Source of the DNA: Pseudopyrenochaeta lycopersici
Taxonomy: Eukaryota; Ascomycota; Dothideomycetes; Pleosporales; Pseudopyrenochaetaceae
NCBI GenBank assembly: GCA_003313425.1
Contig: NHZP01000015.1
Location: forward strand, 930,001 to 994,000
Direction: 5' to 3'
Length of the DNA: 64,000 nt
Below, piece after piece: positions 45,042-55,716 of this stretch. The notes beneath the pieces are model-generated. The model made no database searches, was not told where the DNA came from, and saw nothing but the letters and a program-made list of their open reading frames with translations. Position 1 is the first letter of the stretch. Each line of letters opens with the position of its first letter. Made by a program: the position numbers and the translations under genes.

Positions 45042-47948
45042 TTACACAAAGACACCTCTGGATGCAGCCATCGATGGCGGTGGAGGTAGTGGCATATTAG
45101 GCGGCGGCGCCGGAAGCGGCATGTTCGGTGGCGGAGGAGGAGGAGGAAGAGGCATATTTGGCGGTCGACTAGGTAGAGACATGTTCAGCGGTAGCGAAGG
45201 TAGAGGTATATTTGGCGGCGGTAAACTAGGTAGAGGCATATTTGGCTGTGGTAATGTAGGTAGAGGCATGTTCGGTGGCGGCGCAGGCGGTGGGAGCCCA
45301 ATAGCTGACATACTTTTCCTAGTTGCAACGCTCTTCTCCAGAGTTTGTGATTGAGATTGTTGCGCGAGCGCTTGTTGTCTCAAAGTGTCGATACTCAGTG
45401 TTGAGTGTAAGGGCTTGGGTGCTGAGGTCGCCGCATTTGAAGACCTCCTGCCTGGGACAAACGATGGAGTCGATGAAATGGCGCGCACAGGCCGGGATGA
45501 AGATAGAAAAGGCGCAGGGTCAGAACGAATCTGGACAGAACTTGGACGGCGTAAAGCCTGTGAGGCCTGAGAAGAGGCAGAAGGAAGAGTAGTAGTCGAG
45601 TGTATTGGTGACGTAATGCTCGCTGCTGTTGATGGTGGCCTCGATGGCGCTGTGACAGACCGATTGACATTAATACCCAGTGGTAGAGGCGCCGGTGCCG
45701 AGACTGGCGTGAGCGAGGATCGCCGGCGCGGGACGATCATGGAGCCATCACCATGTTGTGCCTGAGGACGGACTGGGAAGGGTCGAAGGAAGGGCTTTGG
45801 CGTTGCTGATATGCGGCGCTGGCTCCTCGCAACTGGGGATGGGGCGGTGTTTGAGGCTGGAAGTTGTGTATTAATGGCTGGTAGGCTCCCCATGATGGAT
45901 TGGCGCTTGGCAGACTGTGGAGGTACAGGAGCTGGCTCACTAGGGGGTGGTGAGATGGTACCTCTACGAGGCGGAACGCTGAAACTGCGAGTATTAAACC
46001 TTACTGGACTATCCTCTCGAGTTTGCACAGGGTCTGCGACAGGAAGCTGATCGGGGACCTCGGTCTGAGCCTTGAGGGGCATTGACCGTGCACTCGTCGT
46101 GATATGTGGAATGTTGTACTCAGCGGCACTTGACGTTTGCGAAGTTGCGAGTCCTTTAGACGCAATCATGGGCCCTGCGACATAGGGCTTACCCAGCTCT
46201 GGGACGGTTGGAGAAGTAGGCGAATAAAGCGAGTGACGTTGCCGTTTGGCGGGTGTCTTTGTGGATGGCGGAAAGTCCTCATCGGTGACGGGCAGAGGCT
46301 GCATTGATCTTCGGCGAGAAGCAGTACCGTTGTTACTGGGGTTCATATGAAACGACTTTAGAGACATGGCACTTCGAAGGGGTTCGGGTTCCCCTGCCGG
46401 AGAGAAATCTTCCTTTAGAGGCGACTGTGGGACGGGAGACGAGTCCCGCGAGGTGTTCCGAGTGCCGGGACCAGAGGTCGTTGTTGCGTTTGACATGAAC
46501 GAGAACCGCGAGCGACCGCGCAGCTGATCGAGTTGCATCTGATGTTGAGAAACAGGCGTTGAAGCAACTGAAGATGCTTCGATCGACTGGCGATTGTTGC
46601 CTCTCCGACTGGAGTGTCCGCTGTTAGAATCGGCAATACTTGCAGTTCGTACGCTGCGGTCTGTCTCCCAGTCGGATGTGACGATTTTTGGGGAACCAGA
46701 GTACTGTGATTGCTGGGGTGAATCAACTGGAGCAGCGGTGCTGGCCATATTTGGATCGCGTTGAACCAGATATCGGTGACTGATCGTGTCGGTTGACTTC
46801 TTGGAGCCGTCGGTGGATGTTGATGAGCGGACGGGCTCGTGTTTCGCTTTCATACCGCCCAGGCTGTCAATTTCTTTACGTACCGAAGTCATCCAGGCAT
46901 CCATCTCTTCGGCGCTCTCGAGGACCAAGAGAAAGCTTGTTGCGGCCTTCTTCACAATGAGATTCTGCGAGCGGAGGCGTGAGAGGAGGGTGTTCTTGGG
47001 CCCAGGCTGAATCGTCCCATCATCATGTGCATGACTTGATATCTGTAATACCCAATGCTTGCCAGGGATCAAGTCGCATGCGAAGGCAGCCGAATCTCTG
47101 CCCAACTTGAGAACCTTTTCCGGTGCGCGATCGAAAGCGCCATCGCCAGCGTACTGCAGCACATAGCCTGCTGTGACAAGGACGTAGATCTTGTTGACAA
47201 GCTCAGGTACGGGCGGGTTCAGAACCGAGTTGGATATCAAGCGTCTATGGGTCTTCTCCAGCTTCTTTGCTTCGGTTGAATTCTCCGCTATGGTCGAGAG
47301 GTCCCGCGTACTGTCCATTCTATCTCGCAGCAACTCAGCCTGGCGTCTTTGGCTTTGTGTCCTCATCAAGACCTCTGGGGGGAAAACACAGGCTTGTACG
47401 GTGGCGTGCTTGATAGACTGTGGGAAGGCCTGAAATAGCGGGGGCGGATCCCAGGTTCCAAACTCTTTAGGCGGGGGAGCAGGCCGCATAGACATTGGTC
47501 TGAACATTTGGCTGGAGCGGGCCCGGATCGTCTGTTGAGCGGGTGGGGAGGGGTTCTGTCTCAGCGAGGACTTTGGAGTTGAGGGTAGTGGGGCAGGTTT
47601 GGGAGGAGTCTGTGGTCGCATGGGTACGGCCAGGCCGACCTCTGTGTGACCTCGAGCCTTCTCGACCTTTGGGCGACTGAAGAGACTGAACAGAGACATC
47701 TTGGAAGGAGCGCGCTCGAGTTTCGGGGCAGGCAAACTAGCGGGAGGAAGACTTGGTGTTGGCGGGGCCGGGTGAGAGTTGACTTCAGGGAGATTCGCTG
47801 TCGACCGGTTGAAGCGCCATCGGGACGATAACGAGGACTCCTGGGGGCGGCTACGTATGCTACTACTAGCGGGCTTGGGCTTGGGCTTGCCGTCTGAAGC
47901 CGTGGAGGTGGCTGCAGCGACGTAGATTTGTGCAGAAATAGCAGCCAT
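45042..47948 (-). CDS. PH-domain, proline-rich scaffold protein
   Basis: A single exon of 968 codons, ATG at 47948. The N-terminal third is Pro/Ser-rich with conserved-looking islands (KMSLFSLFSRPKVEKARG near residue 83, FGTWDPPPLFQAFPQSIKHA near 162). A PH-like domain spans about residues 245-400: LVNKIYVLVTAGYVLQYAGDG opens its strands and FLLVLESAEEMDAWMTSVRKEI (quoted as LLVLESAEEMDAWMTSV) forms the closing helix, so binding to phosphoinositide or protein is plausible. The remainder is disordered with many SP/TP sites, and the last 75 residues are a proline-rich repeat of the NMPLPxLPxP type that may bind SH3, WW or profilin. Such proteins in filamentous fungi are largely uncharacterised; a cortical or actin-linked role is inference. 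Confidence 0.78.
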   Translation of the reverse strand: MAAISAQIYVAAATSTASDGKPKPKPASSSIRSRPQESSLSSRWRFNRSTANLPEVNSHPAPPTPSLPPASLPAPKLERAPSKMSLFSLFSRPKVEKARGHTEVGLAVPMRPQTPPKPAPLPSTPKSSLRQNPSPPAQQTIRARSSQMFRPMSMRPAPPPKEFGTWDPPPLFQAFPQSIKHATVQACVFPPEVLMRTQSQRRQAELLRDRMDSTRDLSTIAENSTEAKKLEKTHRRLISNSVLNPPVPELVNKIYVLVTAGYVLQYAGDGAFDRAPEKVLKLGRDSAAFACDLIPGKHWVLQISSHAHDDGTIQPGPKNTLLSRLRSQNLIVKKAATSFLLVLESAEEMDAWMTSVRKEIDSLGGMKAKHEPVRSSTSTDGSKKSTDTISHRYLVQRDPNMASTAAPVDSPQQSQYSGSPKIVTSDWETDRSVRTASIADSNSGHSSRRGNNRQSIEASSVASTPVSQHQMQLDQLRGRSRFSFMSNATTTSGPGTRNTSRDSSPVPQSPLKEDFSPAGEPEPLRSAMSLKSFHMNPSNNGTASRRRSMQPLPVTDEDFPPSTKTPAKRQRHSLYSPTSPTVPELGKPYVAGPMIASKGLATSQTSSAAEYNIPHITTSARSMPLKAQTEVPDQLPVADPVQTREDSPVRFNTRSFSVPPRRGTISPPPSEPAPVPPQSAKRQSIMGSLPAINTQLPASNTAPSPVARSQRRISATPKPFLRPFPVRPQAQHGDGSMIVPRRRSSLTPVSAPAPLPLGINVNRSVTAPSRPPSTAASITSPIHSTTTLPSASSQASQALRRPSSVQIRSDPAPFLSSSRPVRAISSTPSFVPGRRSSNAATSAPKPLHSTLSIDTLRQQALAQQSQSQTLEKSVATRKSMSAIGLPPPAPPPNMPLPTLPQPNMPLPSLPPPNIPLPSLPLNMSLPSRPPNMPLPPPPPPPNMPLPAPPPNMPLPPPPSMAASRGVFV

Positions 47949-49574
47949 GAGGATGGTTTGCAGCTACTCTCGAGGACAGCGGAATGCAAACACTTTTTCC
48001 AGGCCGCTAAAGGAGGATCGGGCAGTACAGGTCGGGGCTGGGCTTCCAAGTGGTGCAGAGTGGTAGTACAGCGCTTGGGAGTTTCTAATATAGGAATGTG
48101 GCAGGGAAGGCTTGCTTCCAGAACTAGAGATTCTCGTCTCTCGCGGGTAGCAGCATGTAGGAAGGCCTTTGATATGGTGCGGGGTGGTGGGAGGATATTA
48201 ATTGGCGGGTATGGGCGAGTGATCAGTGCGTGAGCAAAGAAGTATGGGAATGTTGGAAGGTGGGAGTGTCGAAGGAGTGTAGTGCAGCCAGTCCCCGGGT
48301 ATGGCAGAAGCAGAAACGGATATCAAACGAAAGGACAGGACATGGGCCCCTGGGAGAAGGAGACGCGGTGCAGATATGGAGACGGCAAAGGGAAAGGAAG
48401 AACAAAGTGAAACAGGTCGTCGACTTTGGCAGAGTCGTGCAGAGAAAAGGTGGCGAGCGTTAGCTGCCGCAGGTGATGGGCTTGCTCATCTTGGTCGACT
48501 GCAGGGGACGGCCTCCTAACCCACGCCTTGTGTGATCCGGGTGCCGCAGGGGCAGCAGGGTGGCCCCTTTTGCTGAGAAGGTTGGATGGATATGATGGCG
48601 CGGCACGCTAGGCCTAGTCCCGGCGTGATCAAACACGCCAAAGGCGGCCAGGGCGAGGCGGCACAACGTTGTTCAGGACGGTGGTGCTGCTCTGCCACAT
48701 GGTCGCGAGTGCGCCCACTGCCTCGACGACGGACGGGCTGGGGCCTGTGGCAGTGGGGGCTTGGCCATGACAGAGGGCGACGCCGACTCTGCGCGGGTGC
48801 CGGGGCACGCAGCTCAGATGCTCCTGGCCTGAAAGGGAGCGAACCCAACCCAAGGCATGGCTCGGCAAAAGATGTGATTTGCACCGTGATTGCGTTCGGC
48901 AGCTGCAGGCTGATCGTCGACGCGTCTGGGTGTGGGCAGGGGATGGCGTTGCTGGCGGACGACTCGACGACGCTTGCACTCGGCCCATGACGGCTGTGCG
49001 AATTGCGTCGAGAGGACAGCGCGCGTGCGAGGAGAGAGAGAGAGAGACACACACACACACACATGCACGACTCACGGTTGTGTCTCGTCCGGGTCTCAGC
49101 GTGATCCCAACCCCACGAGCTGCAGACGCCCATCGATCGGAAGGTTGGGAATGCAGGGCGGCGGTCAGGCGGGGTTTTGCTGCGGCGTGACTGGATTGGA
49201 GCGCGCAAAGTCACGTCTCCTTCACGCGACTGCCACGTCGGTATTTTTGGGGGGGGGGGGATGAGGGAAGGCCACCGGCGAGCGTCTTCCGCGCTGGTAC
49301 CTTGCATTAGTTTGGTGCACTGGCCGCGCCGTCATGGTTGGCCCTGCCCCGCCATGACCCCACTATCGCTCACTTGACCGGTGGTCGACAGCAGCAGTAC
49401 TGAGTGAACATCTGTAGGCCTACATGACTTCGCTCTACGTCCTCTAGCCCTACATTACTTGGCTCTACGTCCTCTAGCCCTGCATCACTTAGCCCTACGT
49501 CCTCTGGCCCTACATCAGCTAGCCCTCCTTCATCCTAGCCCCGCCTGTCACTGCATCTCACACCACTGCCCGCC
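47949..49574. other. Intergenic, G+C-rich with simple repeats
   Basis: About 1.6 kb between divergent genes. It holds a GA/CA microsatellite near 49035-49063, a run of 12 or so G at about 49249-49260, and a 30-bp minisatellite at 49416-49530. Overlapping frames on both strands at 48516-49307 reflect high G+C rather than genes. Confidence 0.5.
49416..49530. repeat. 30-bp minisatellite upstream of the coiled-coil gene
   Basis: Nearly four tandem copies of a unit of about 30 bases of the form GCCCTACATNACTTGGCTCT plus ACGTCCTCTA, with a few substitutions between copies. The array ends some 45 bases before the ATG at 49575, so it sits in the promoter or 5' leader. Confidence 0.75.
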
Positions 49575-50737
49575 ATGCCCCCGGACCTGAATACCCTGCC
49601 CCCCTCGCCCCATACATCGCCTCCCAACGGCAGCTCGCGCAACCAGTCGCCCTCAGCCTCACGCACCATGTCGGCCTCGTCCCCGCACTCGCTGGCTGCC
49701 ACGGCCGCCATGAATGCCGGCATCCAGAGCGAAGACACGCGCCGGCCCTCGTCCGGCAGCATGCGCAGAGACGTCGAGCGCGCTCGCCGCCGATCCAGCA
49801 TCCGCATGAGCCTGAACCTCAACGACCCCGCCGTCCCAGCCCCTGGCGAGATGCAGCAGCAAAGCCCTTCTGCCCGCACCAGGGGCCCATGGCCTCATAG
49901 CCCCCACCACGAGCGCACTCCCAGCCTGGGAGAGCTGCACCAAGAGCTCGAATATGAGCAGGAGGGCCAAGTGGTGGGTACTCCCATTCTCGAATTCTCG
50001 AATTTCCAATCCCCACCACCATTCCCCTACCGATATAAGAAATGACGACGACCATCACACATTCCTTCCATGTATGCACTGACAACCTTGGCCCATGTAG
50101 AACCGGCTCCTGAACATGATCCGCCAGCAGCAAGCCCAAATCACCACCCTGCAAGCCAACCAGCAACCCCCCTCGTCGTCCGCAGTCGACGACAGCACAC
50201 CCACCTCGGAGCGCTCCATGTCCATTCTCCACGCCCATTCGCTCTCGACACCTGCCTCCCAGGCCATCTCGCCCTTGCCCGCCGCTGCACAACCGCGATC
50301 CCGATCTCCATTCGGCCTGGCCAACATCAGCCGCCAATCCTCCTTTGCAGACCGCTCACGCCAAGGCAGCCATACTGGCTCGCCTGCCCTGCGTCCGCTG
50401 TCAGGCCAAGCCGGCGGGCCCCACGATCTCCACGACCTGCTGCCCAGCCCTGCCACCGGCCGCGACGAGAGCGCCTTCTACCAAGCCGAGACACAGAACT
50501 TGACCCGCGAAAACCAGATGCTCAAGCTGCGAATACGAGAACTAGGCACGTCCACTGCCCCAAAATACAACACGCCTGACCGCTTTCTGACATGACATAG
50601 AACGCCAACTCGCCGACATGAACCCTACAAGCCAAATCACACAATCTCCCGTAATCCCCTCGGGACTCAATCCCGCTGCCGCTCGGGACGCCGCCGAACA
50701 AACCAGCGAGGCAAACCAGCCTTCTGCATCGGCTTAG
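49575..50737 (+). CDS. Hypothetical coiled-coil, Ser/Pro-rich protein
   Basis: Three exons, 49575-49973, 50101-50545 and 50601-50737, give 326 residues. I do not recognise a named family. The N-terminal half is Ser/Pro-rich with an arginine cluster (RRDVERARRRSSIRMSLNL). The exon 1/2 junction restores a helix, ELHQELEYEQEGQVNRLLNM then IRQQQAQITTLQAN, and the exon 2/3 junction restores a second coiled coil, NLTRENQMLKLRIRELERQL. That second join needs a GC donor (TAG|GCACGT) with a CATAG acceptor; a GT donor a few bases later would break the frame of the helix. The alternating coiled coils and disordered linkers suggest a scaffold or leucine-zipper-like dimer. The start follows a 30-bp minisatellite. 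Confidence 0.7.
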
Positions 50738-51664
50738 CTCGATCCAACACTTTGTTTCATGGGAATTTGGAACGGGAGTCCGAGCTTACTTTCAAGTAAT
50801 CGTATTAGCGCAGAGGACTACTGCATGGCCATGGCGTTTGGGATACCATAACACGGTCAGCGCTCCGAGTACCCATAGTTTGATCGGGGTATCCATAGTT
50901 TGCTCCTTTTTTTGTGACTGCTTCTTTGTGACTGCATCCTTTTTTCCACAGGCATTTCAATCTTTTCAAACCCTACTCTACAGCTGGTGACCTCAGTGCA
51001 CTTATGGCATTGCAAGGCCCGAATCATTTTTAAATTTTTATTGACATCCCAATGTCCATGAGTACACAAAAGGGCAAAAGCTGCGGTAACATCTTCTCAC
51101 TTTTCCCAGAGTTGTCCAATATCTCTTAGTACAAAAATAACCCCTCCCTGTGGAGCCAGCCAGGCCTGAAATTTCCTGTGGGCAACCCAGAACCAACAGG
51201 GACACACCATCTCGACCTCATTGTTTAGTCAGCCATTTGAGCCCACCTGACAGAACCCCCCTCCCATATCAGATCGTAATGTCAAACCAAAAGACACACT
51301 TGGAACCTCTCCCCTGTGGCCAATTGTTCCAGGGACACCAATAAACAGCAGTTTGATCGAACTCGTTTCAAGATATCATGACATGTATTCCCAAAGCGCG
51401 TACCCTGGAACTGACGAATTTGCAGCTCGTCCCGACGTAGTATCCTCTACAACGGCATACACAACCAGAGTACAAAGTCACAAAGTACAAGGTCACAAAA
51501 ACCCAAGAGCTGATATTCGCACGTAGTACTACTCCAGTCATCACAAATGCACTATACCATCCCCCCCCACCAAACCCTCCAGCTTGTACGCCCATACTCC
51601 AGCTAACCCATGCAATGTAAGATACCCGGGAGACAACTTGGCCCTCACTATGTATACAAACCAG
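50738..51664. other. Intergenic between convergent genes
   Basis: About 930 bases of 3' flank between the coiled-coil gene (+) and SEC62 (-). Open frames at 51150-51344 and 51368-51595 have no domain. No RNA gene seen. Confidence 0.45.
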
Positions 51665-53025
51665 CTACTCGTCGTCTGCCTCCTCAACTGTCGCCCGAGG
51701 CGGCCGTTGCGTCACCGAGCCTGTCTCTGGCCCTGTCTCGACACCTGTGGGCTGTGGTGCGGCCTCGACGTCAGCTGCTGGAGCCTCAGCCTCAGTAGCA
51801 GGTGCAGCGGCTTCGACTGCGCCCTTCTTGGTCTTGACTGCTTTTCCGTTCAATCCAGCCTTTGCAGCAGCCTTGGCGGCCTTTTTCTCCTTCTTAGCGG
51901 CTTTCTTGTTCTTGATGTCCTCCGGAGTCTAGAAACAGTCAGTATGGTAACAGGTATAGAATTGGCATTGAAAGACACTGGCATTGCACAGCTCGCAATG
52001 AAAAAGGTAGAAGGTACTAAAATATGTGCTTACCTCCTGCCACGCCCACACTGGCCGAAATGAGTCGAAGAAGCCCACGTCCTCGAACAAGTTGGGATAA
52101 AGCCAGAGACCAGGGGGGGCTGCAAAGATGGTGATGATGAAGAGGATTAGTCGAACGATCGCCATAGCAAAGAAAAGCCCAATGAGGCCGAGCATGCCCA
52201 TACTCAGGTACCAAACACCTTGCCTGAGGAATAGCGGCCAAAGCGGGAATAGTACAATGGCCATGATAACAATCAACGCGCCACCTGCGTACAGCTTCTG
52301 CTTCCACTGCGAACCCTCATACAGCCAGATGTAGTAGTTGTCGTCGTTTGCTTCCTGGTGTTGCTCAATCCTGACGGTCCAGAGACCTTTGACGCGCTTG
52401 GGCTTGGCGTGATTATGGCCTTCGTGCGCATCCTCATCAACCTTGGAGACGCGCAGCGCGAGGAGTGAGAGTGGGAGCAGCTTGAACGTGTTTTCGGCAG
52501 AAGTACGGTCGGTGACTTCGGGAAGGAGGGGGTTCTTGGACCGGGCTTTTTGGTATGCGGGGGACTGGAGGGCGCGAATGGCTCGCTTGACTGAAGGCAT
52601 TATAATTAGAGCGCGCCTACACTAACACAAGTCTCTGTCATACCTCTGAACATATCCTTCCTCTTCTCATCATGCACCACCGTCCTCGGCTTCAGTTCCT
52701 GGCTTTTCAGCCAGTTGGCGACGGCAAGTGCTTCTGGTTTCGGGGGTCCTGGTTGGATCGGCTGTTGTTGTTGCTGCTGCTGCGCTTGCTGTTGCGCCTG
52801 CATTTGTGCCTGCTGCTGCGCCATGGCTTGTTGTCGGAGTCGTTGTACGTATTCCTGGACCGATATGCCATGCTTTTCTGCTTCAGCAGCGAGTTGTTGC
52901 TGAATCTGTCGTATTTGTTCCGGCGTTGGTCGTTCACCATTAGGTCCCAATGGTATGGGGATTCCCTGGGGCGGTGGTCCTCCTTGAGGTGGCCCGCCTT
53001 GGGGTGGAGGTCCTTGTGCGCTCAT
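51665..53025 (-). CDS. SEC62: ER translocon subunit Sec62
   Basis: Sec62 works with Sec61/Sec63 in post-translational import into the ER. Exons 53025-52644, 52590-52034 and 51928-51665 join in frame to 400 residues. The N-terminus has a Pro/Gly repeat (QGPPPQGGPPQGG), a glutamine-rich tract near residues 68-90, then the conserved cytosolic segment with VANWLKSQELKPRT and, across intron 1, DMFRVKRAIRAL. Two membrane helices follow at about 229-249 (GGALIVIMAIVLFPLWPLFL) and 255-285, then FAAPPGLWLYPNLFEDVGFF (typical after TM2). The last exon is the Lys/Ala-rich tail with KKAAKKEKKAAKAAAK, usual in filamentous fungi. ATG at 53025. Confidence 0.94.
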
Positions 53026-55716
53026 GATGATGAAGAATTGCTTGCCTTGTCAAATAGAAGATTCACTGTTTGTTGGGACAGGTGAGAGTCTGGAGGAGAA
53101 AGTCTCCTTGCAGAGGGCTTGTAGAGGAATCCTCAGTGACAGGAATCGTTGCGAACTTCAAACCGTGGACTTATTGTCGGGCTCCCGTAAAGCCACATTG
53201 ACAGCAAACAACCCCTGTCACGGTGGAAAGTAGGGCCGGATTGCATGACTAAGCGAGGCTTGCTAAGTTTACAATAAATTTTCTGCAACCAGTCCTCCAA
53301 AGATCCGCTCTTAACGCCCTCCACCTGCGTTGCGACACTGCGTTGGCATTCACTTCCTTACTATGCCGTTGGATCGCAGCTTTGGATGGCCGTGGTTTGT
53401 ACAGAGATGACGTTCACATTTCTCAGCTGAGGCCTTCACGGTCTTGGATACGGAAACTTCGACAGTTCCCCTACCATGAAAATTCAGCCTTCGAACTAGC
53501 CATACAGCATCCTTCTCCTCCATTCTATATTGCGCGAATGTAGAGCTTCGTCAGTTGATCGTCACTTAGCGCTCGCCTCTCTTTGCCGGACACTAGGCGG
53601 TCTGACTGCAAGGTTCTCGTCGTTGCCCAATTCGGTTCCTGGAGCAGCCCCGGGCACTTCTGCGAGATAACTTACCCAATACTATGTAAGTCTGGACAAG
53701 CTTGATTGCGACGAGGCTTACGGACTCGCCCAAAGAGGCACCGCCCGGTGTTGCCTGGTCGTATGCGTTGCCCTGATGCGCAGTCTTAAGAAGCAATCTG
53801 GACAGTTGTACACTTTCAACTATTTGCTGTGCAGTCTTGAAGATGCATCACCAGGTTCAATATTTCGGTATCCGGACATTGGCTTATGCCGGAGCGCGCA
53901 CTTCTTTGCTCTTTACATAGACGCCGAAGAAGAGGAGACAAAGCATGGTTGGCTGACGTGCGCCGTCTGGCTTGCTTCTTCTTTCCAATATACTCTATGA
54001 TGATGACTTCACCAACACTCTGGCCCTTACTTCCTCTCTTCGGACTGGACCGTAGTATAGGCCTATTTTGGTGTGAAGAAGAGGAACGACCCATTACTCA
54101 CCGCGGTAGTCTTGCCTTTGGTTTGGCTTCAGCGGTCCATCTTTTCGGGTCAACACAAGTGCCATGTTGAGGTTGTTCGAGTAACCTGCCAGACGGCTGT
54201 GATACATGACGAGTCAGATTGGGAGTGGGCTCTAAATTAGGCTTCTTGCTGATCGACGTGGTCGAACAGCTGTGACATGAAACAAAGCATCTGCTGAATG
54301 ACATTTCTGGCTTGGCAGTGCATGCTGGGAGTGGTGATTCGCCTATTCGCGGAGAGGATGAAGCATCAACCCCGGGATTTGTCAAAGATGGTCAGCACAC
54401 GCGGTTCTTTGAGAATAGCCGTGTGCGACGTAATCTCTAGCGGGCCCCGTAATCATAGCAGTTGGATGCCGGAACCGAAGACGACGGGCACGCAGAGACG
54501 AGCAGACGGACGGTGGCCGCAACAGGGCCACAAATGGACAAAGAAAGGATGACACGGGTCGGTGGGCGCATGGTGGTGGATATTGCGGCACCCGCATTGA
54601 TGGCTTTGTGGTAGGCTAGAGGGCGTGATTGGCGTCGCGGCGATCATAAACGTTGGAGGACGAGGGCCCCTGCAAGCCGCCGTCTGTCGCGGCTGGAGGC
54701 AGCGCAGTGGGTTGCAGACTTTGGGGCACCAGGTGCATGGCAGCGTGATGGCGGGCATTGTTCCCTAGCAGGAGCCCGGCCGTCTTTCATTAGCAGCAGA
54801 TGGCGTGCACAACGGGCTGGCTGCACGGTGAAGCTTCGCACGGTAGCGCCGTCGACGACCAACACCGAGTCCCCCAGACGTGCAGTGTGCAGTAGCAGGG
54901 ATTCCAAGCCACCATTTGAGCGACCGAGTGCATGCGAAAGTGGATAGGCCGCTGCTTGGTCTCCGCCGCACTGCAACTCGTCATCTCTGTCGCGCCCACC
55001 CATCCCGCTGTGAAAAAGCAGGCATCCTGCCACTCTGGCCCTCCGCTACGGGTGCTGGCCGACCGTTACTCTCTCTCTCTCTCTCTCTCTCTCTCGCTCT
55101 CACTGTGCAAGACGCCGCACGGTTCGACGACGTGGGCGGACCGCTGCTGCGCCCCGCTGCAGCCCGTACCACGCTCATCCCGTGCTCGAAACCTGTCCCT
55201 GTGCGACGCCGTCGTCCAACTGGCGATTGCCCCAGCCAAGGCATCTGCTGCGGCTCCAGTACATGCGAGCCCTACGGCTGCATTCCGGACAGCAACACGT
55301 CCAAGGGCCCGCCCTTACATAGTGGATACGGCTCCCTCACCGATACACACTCCCAGCGCACCGCTGTCTACCTGCCTGCCTGCCTGCCCGCCTGCACAGC
55401 GCAGACTCGCCCTCGACTGTCCTCGACTGCCCTCGACTGCCCTCCGCCCACGACACGGGCATCCACACGCCGGTGCAGCCCACTGCCGGGGTCTCTGCTG
55501 GTGACGCGCCAGCACAGGGACGCCCGGTGCTGAAGATCCTTCGCCTCGACCAAAAAGACATGTCAGTCGTAGCAGACGCGCGACGATTCCGCGAAGGCAT
55601 AGGCACCACCCGGGCCCGGTGAAGCTGTGCTGTGGCGTCGTCGAGCACTCGCTCTCCCACACACTCGCCTGCCCCCCTCTCTGGCTCTCTGACATAGAGG
55701 CAGCCGGCCTCACCAA
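53026..55716. other. Large intergenic region, G+C-rich
   Basis: About 2.7 kb between SEC62 (-) and the GT41 gene (+). Frames of up to 217 codons at 54880-55533 (+) and 130 codons on the minus strand overlap each other and are Arg/Ala/Pro/Cys-rich, as expected from G+C-rich non-coding DNA. A (CT)n run lies at 55069-55095 and CCTG repeats at about 55371-55392. The GT41 leader probably starts within the last several hundred bases. Confidence 0.5.
55069..55095. repeat. (CT)n microsatellite
   Basis: An uninterrupted CT dinucleotide run of about 13 units, followed by CG and a further CT pair, some 620 bases upstream of the GT41 start codon. CT-rich tracts are common in promoters of highly expressed fungal genes. 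Confidence 0.8.

Noticed and set aside
48516..49307. Long minus frame of 263 codons in the G+C-rich intergenic region
   Set aside because: Overlaps equally long plus frames; Arg/Ser/Pro/Cys composition and simple repeats point to non-coding G+C-rich DNA.
54880..55533. Plus frame of 217 codons rich in simple repeats
   Set aside because: It contains the CT run and CCTG repeats read as protein and has rival frames; more likely the GT41 promoter and leader.
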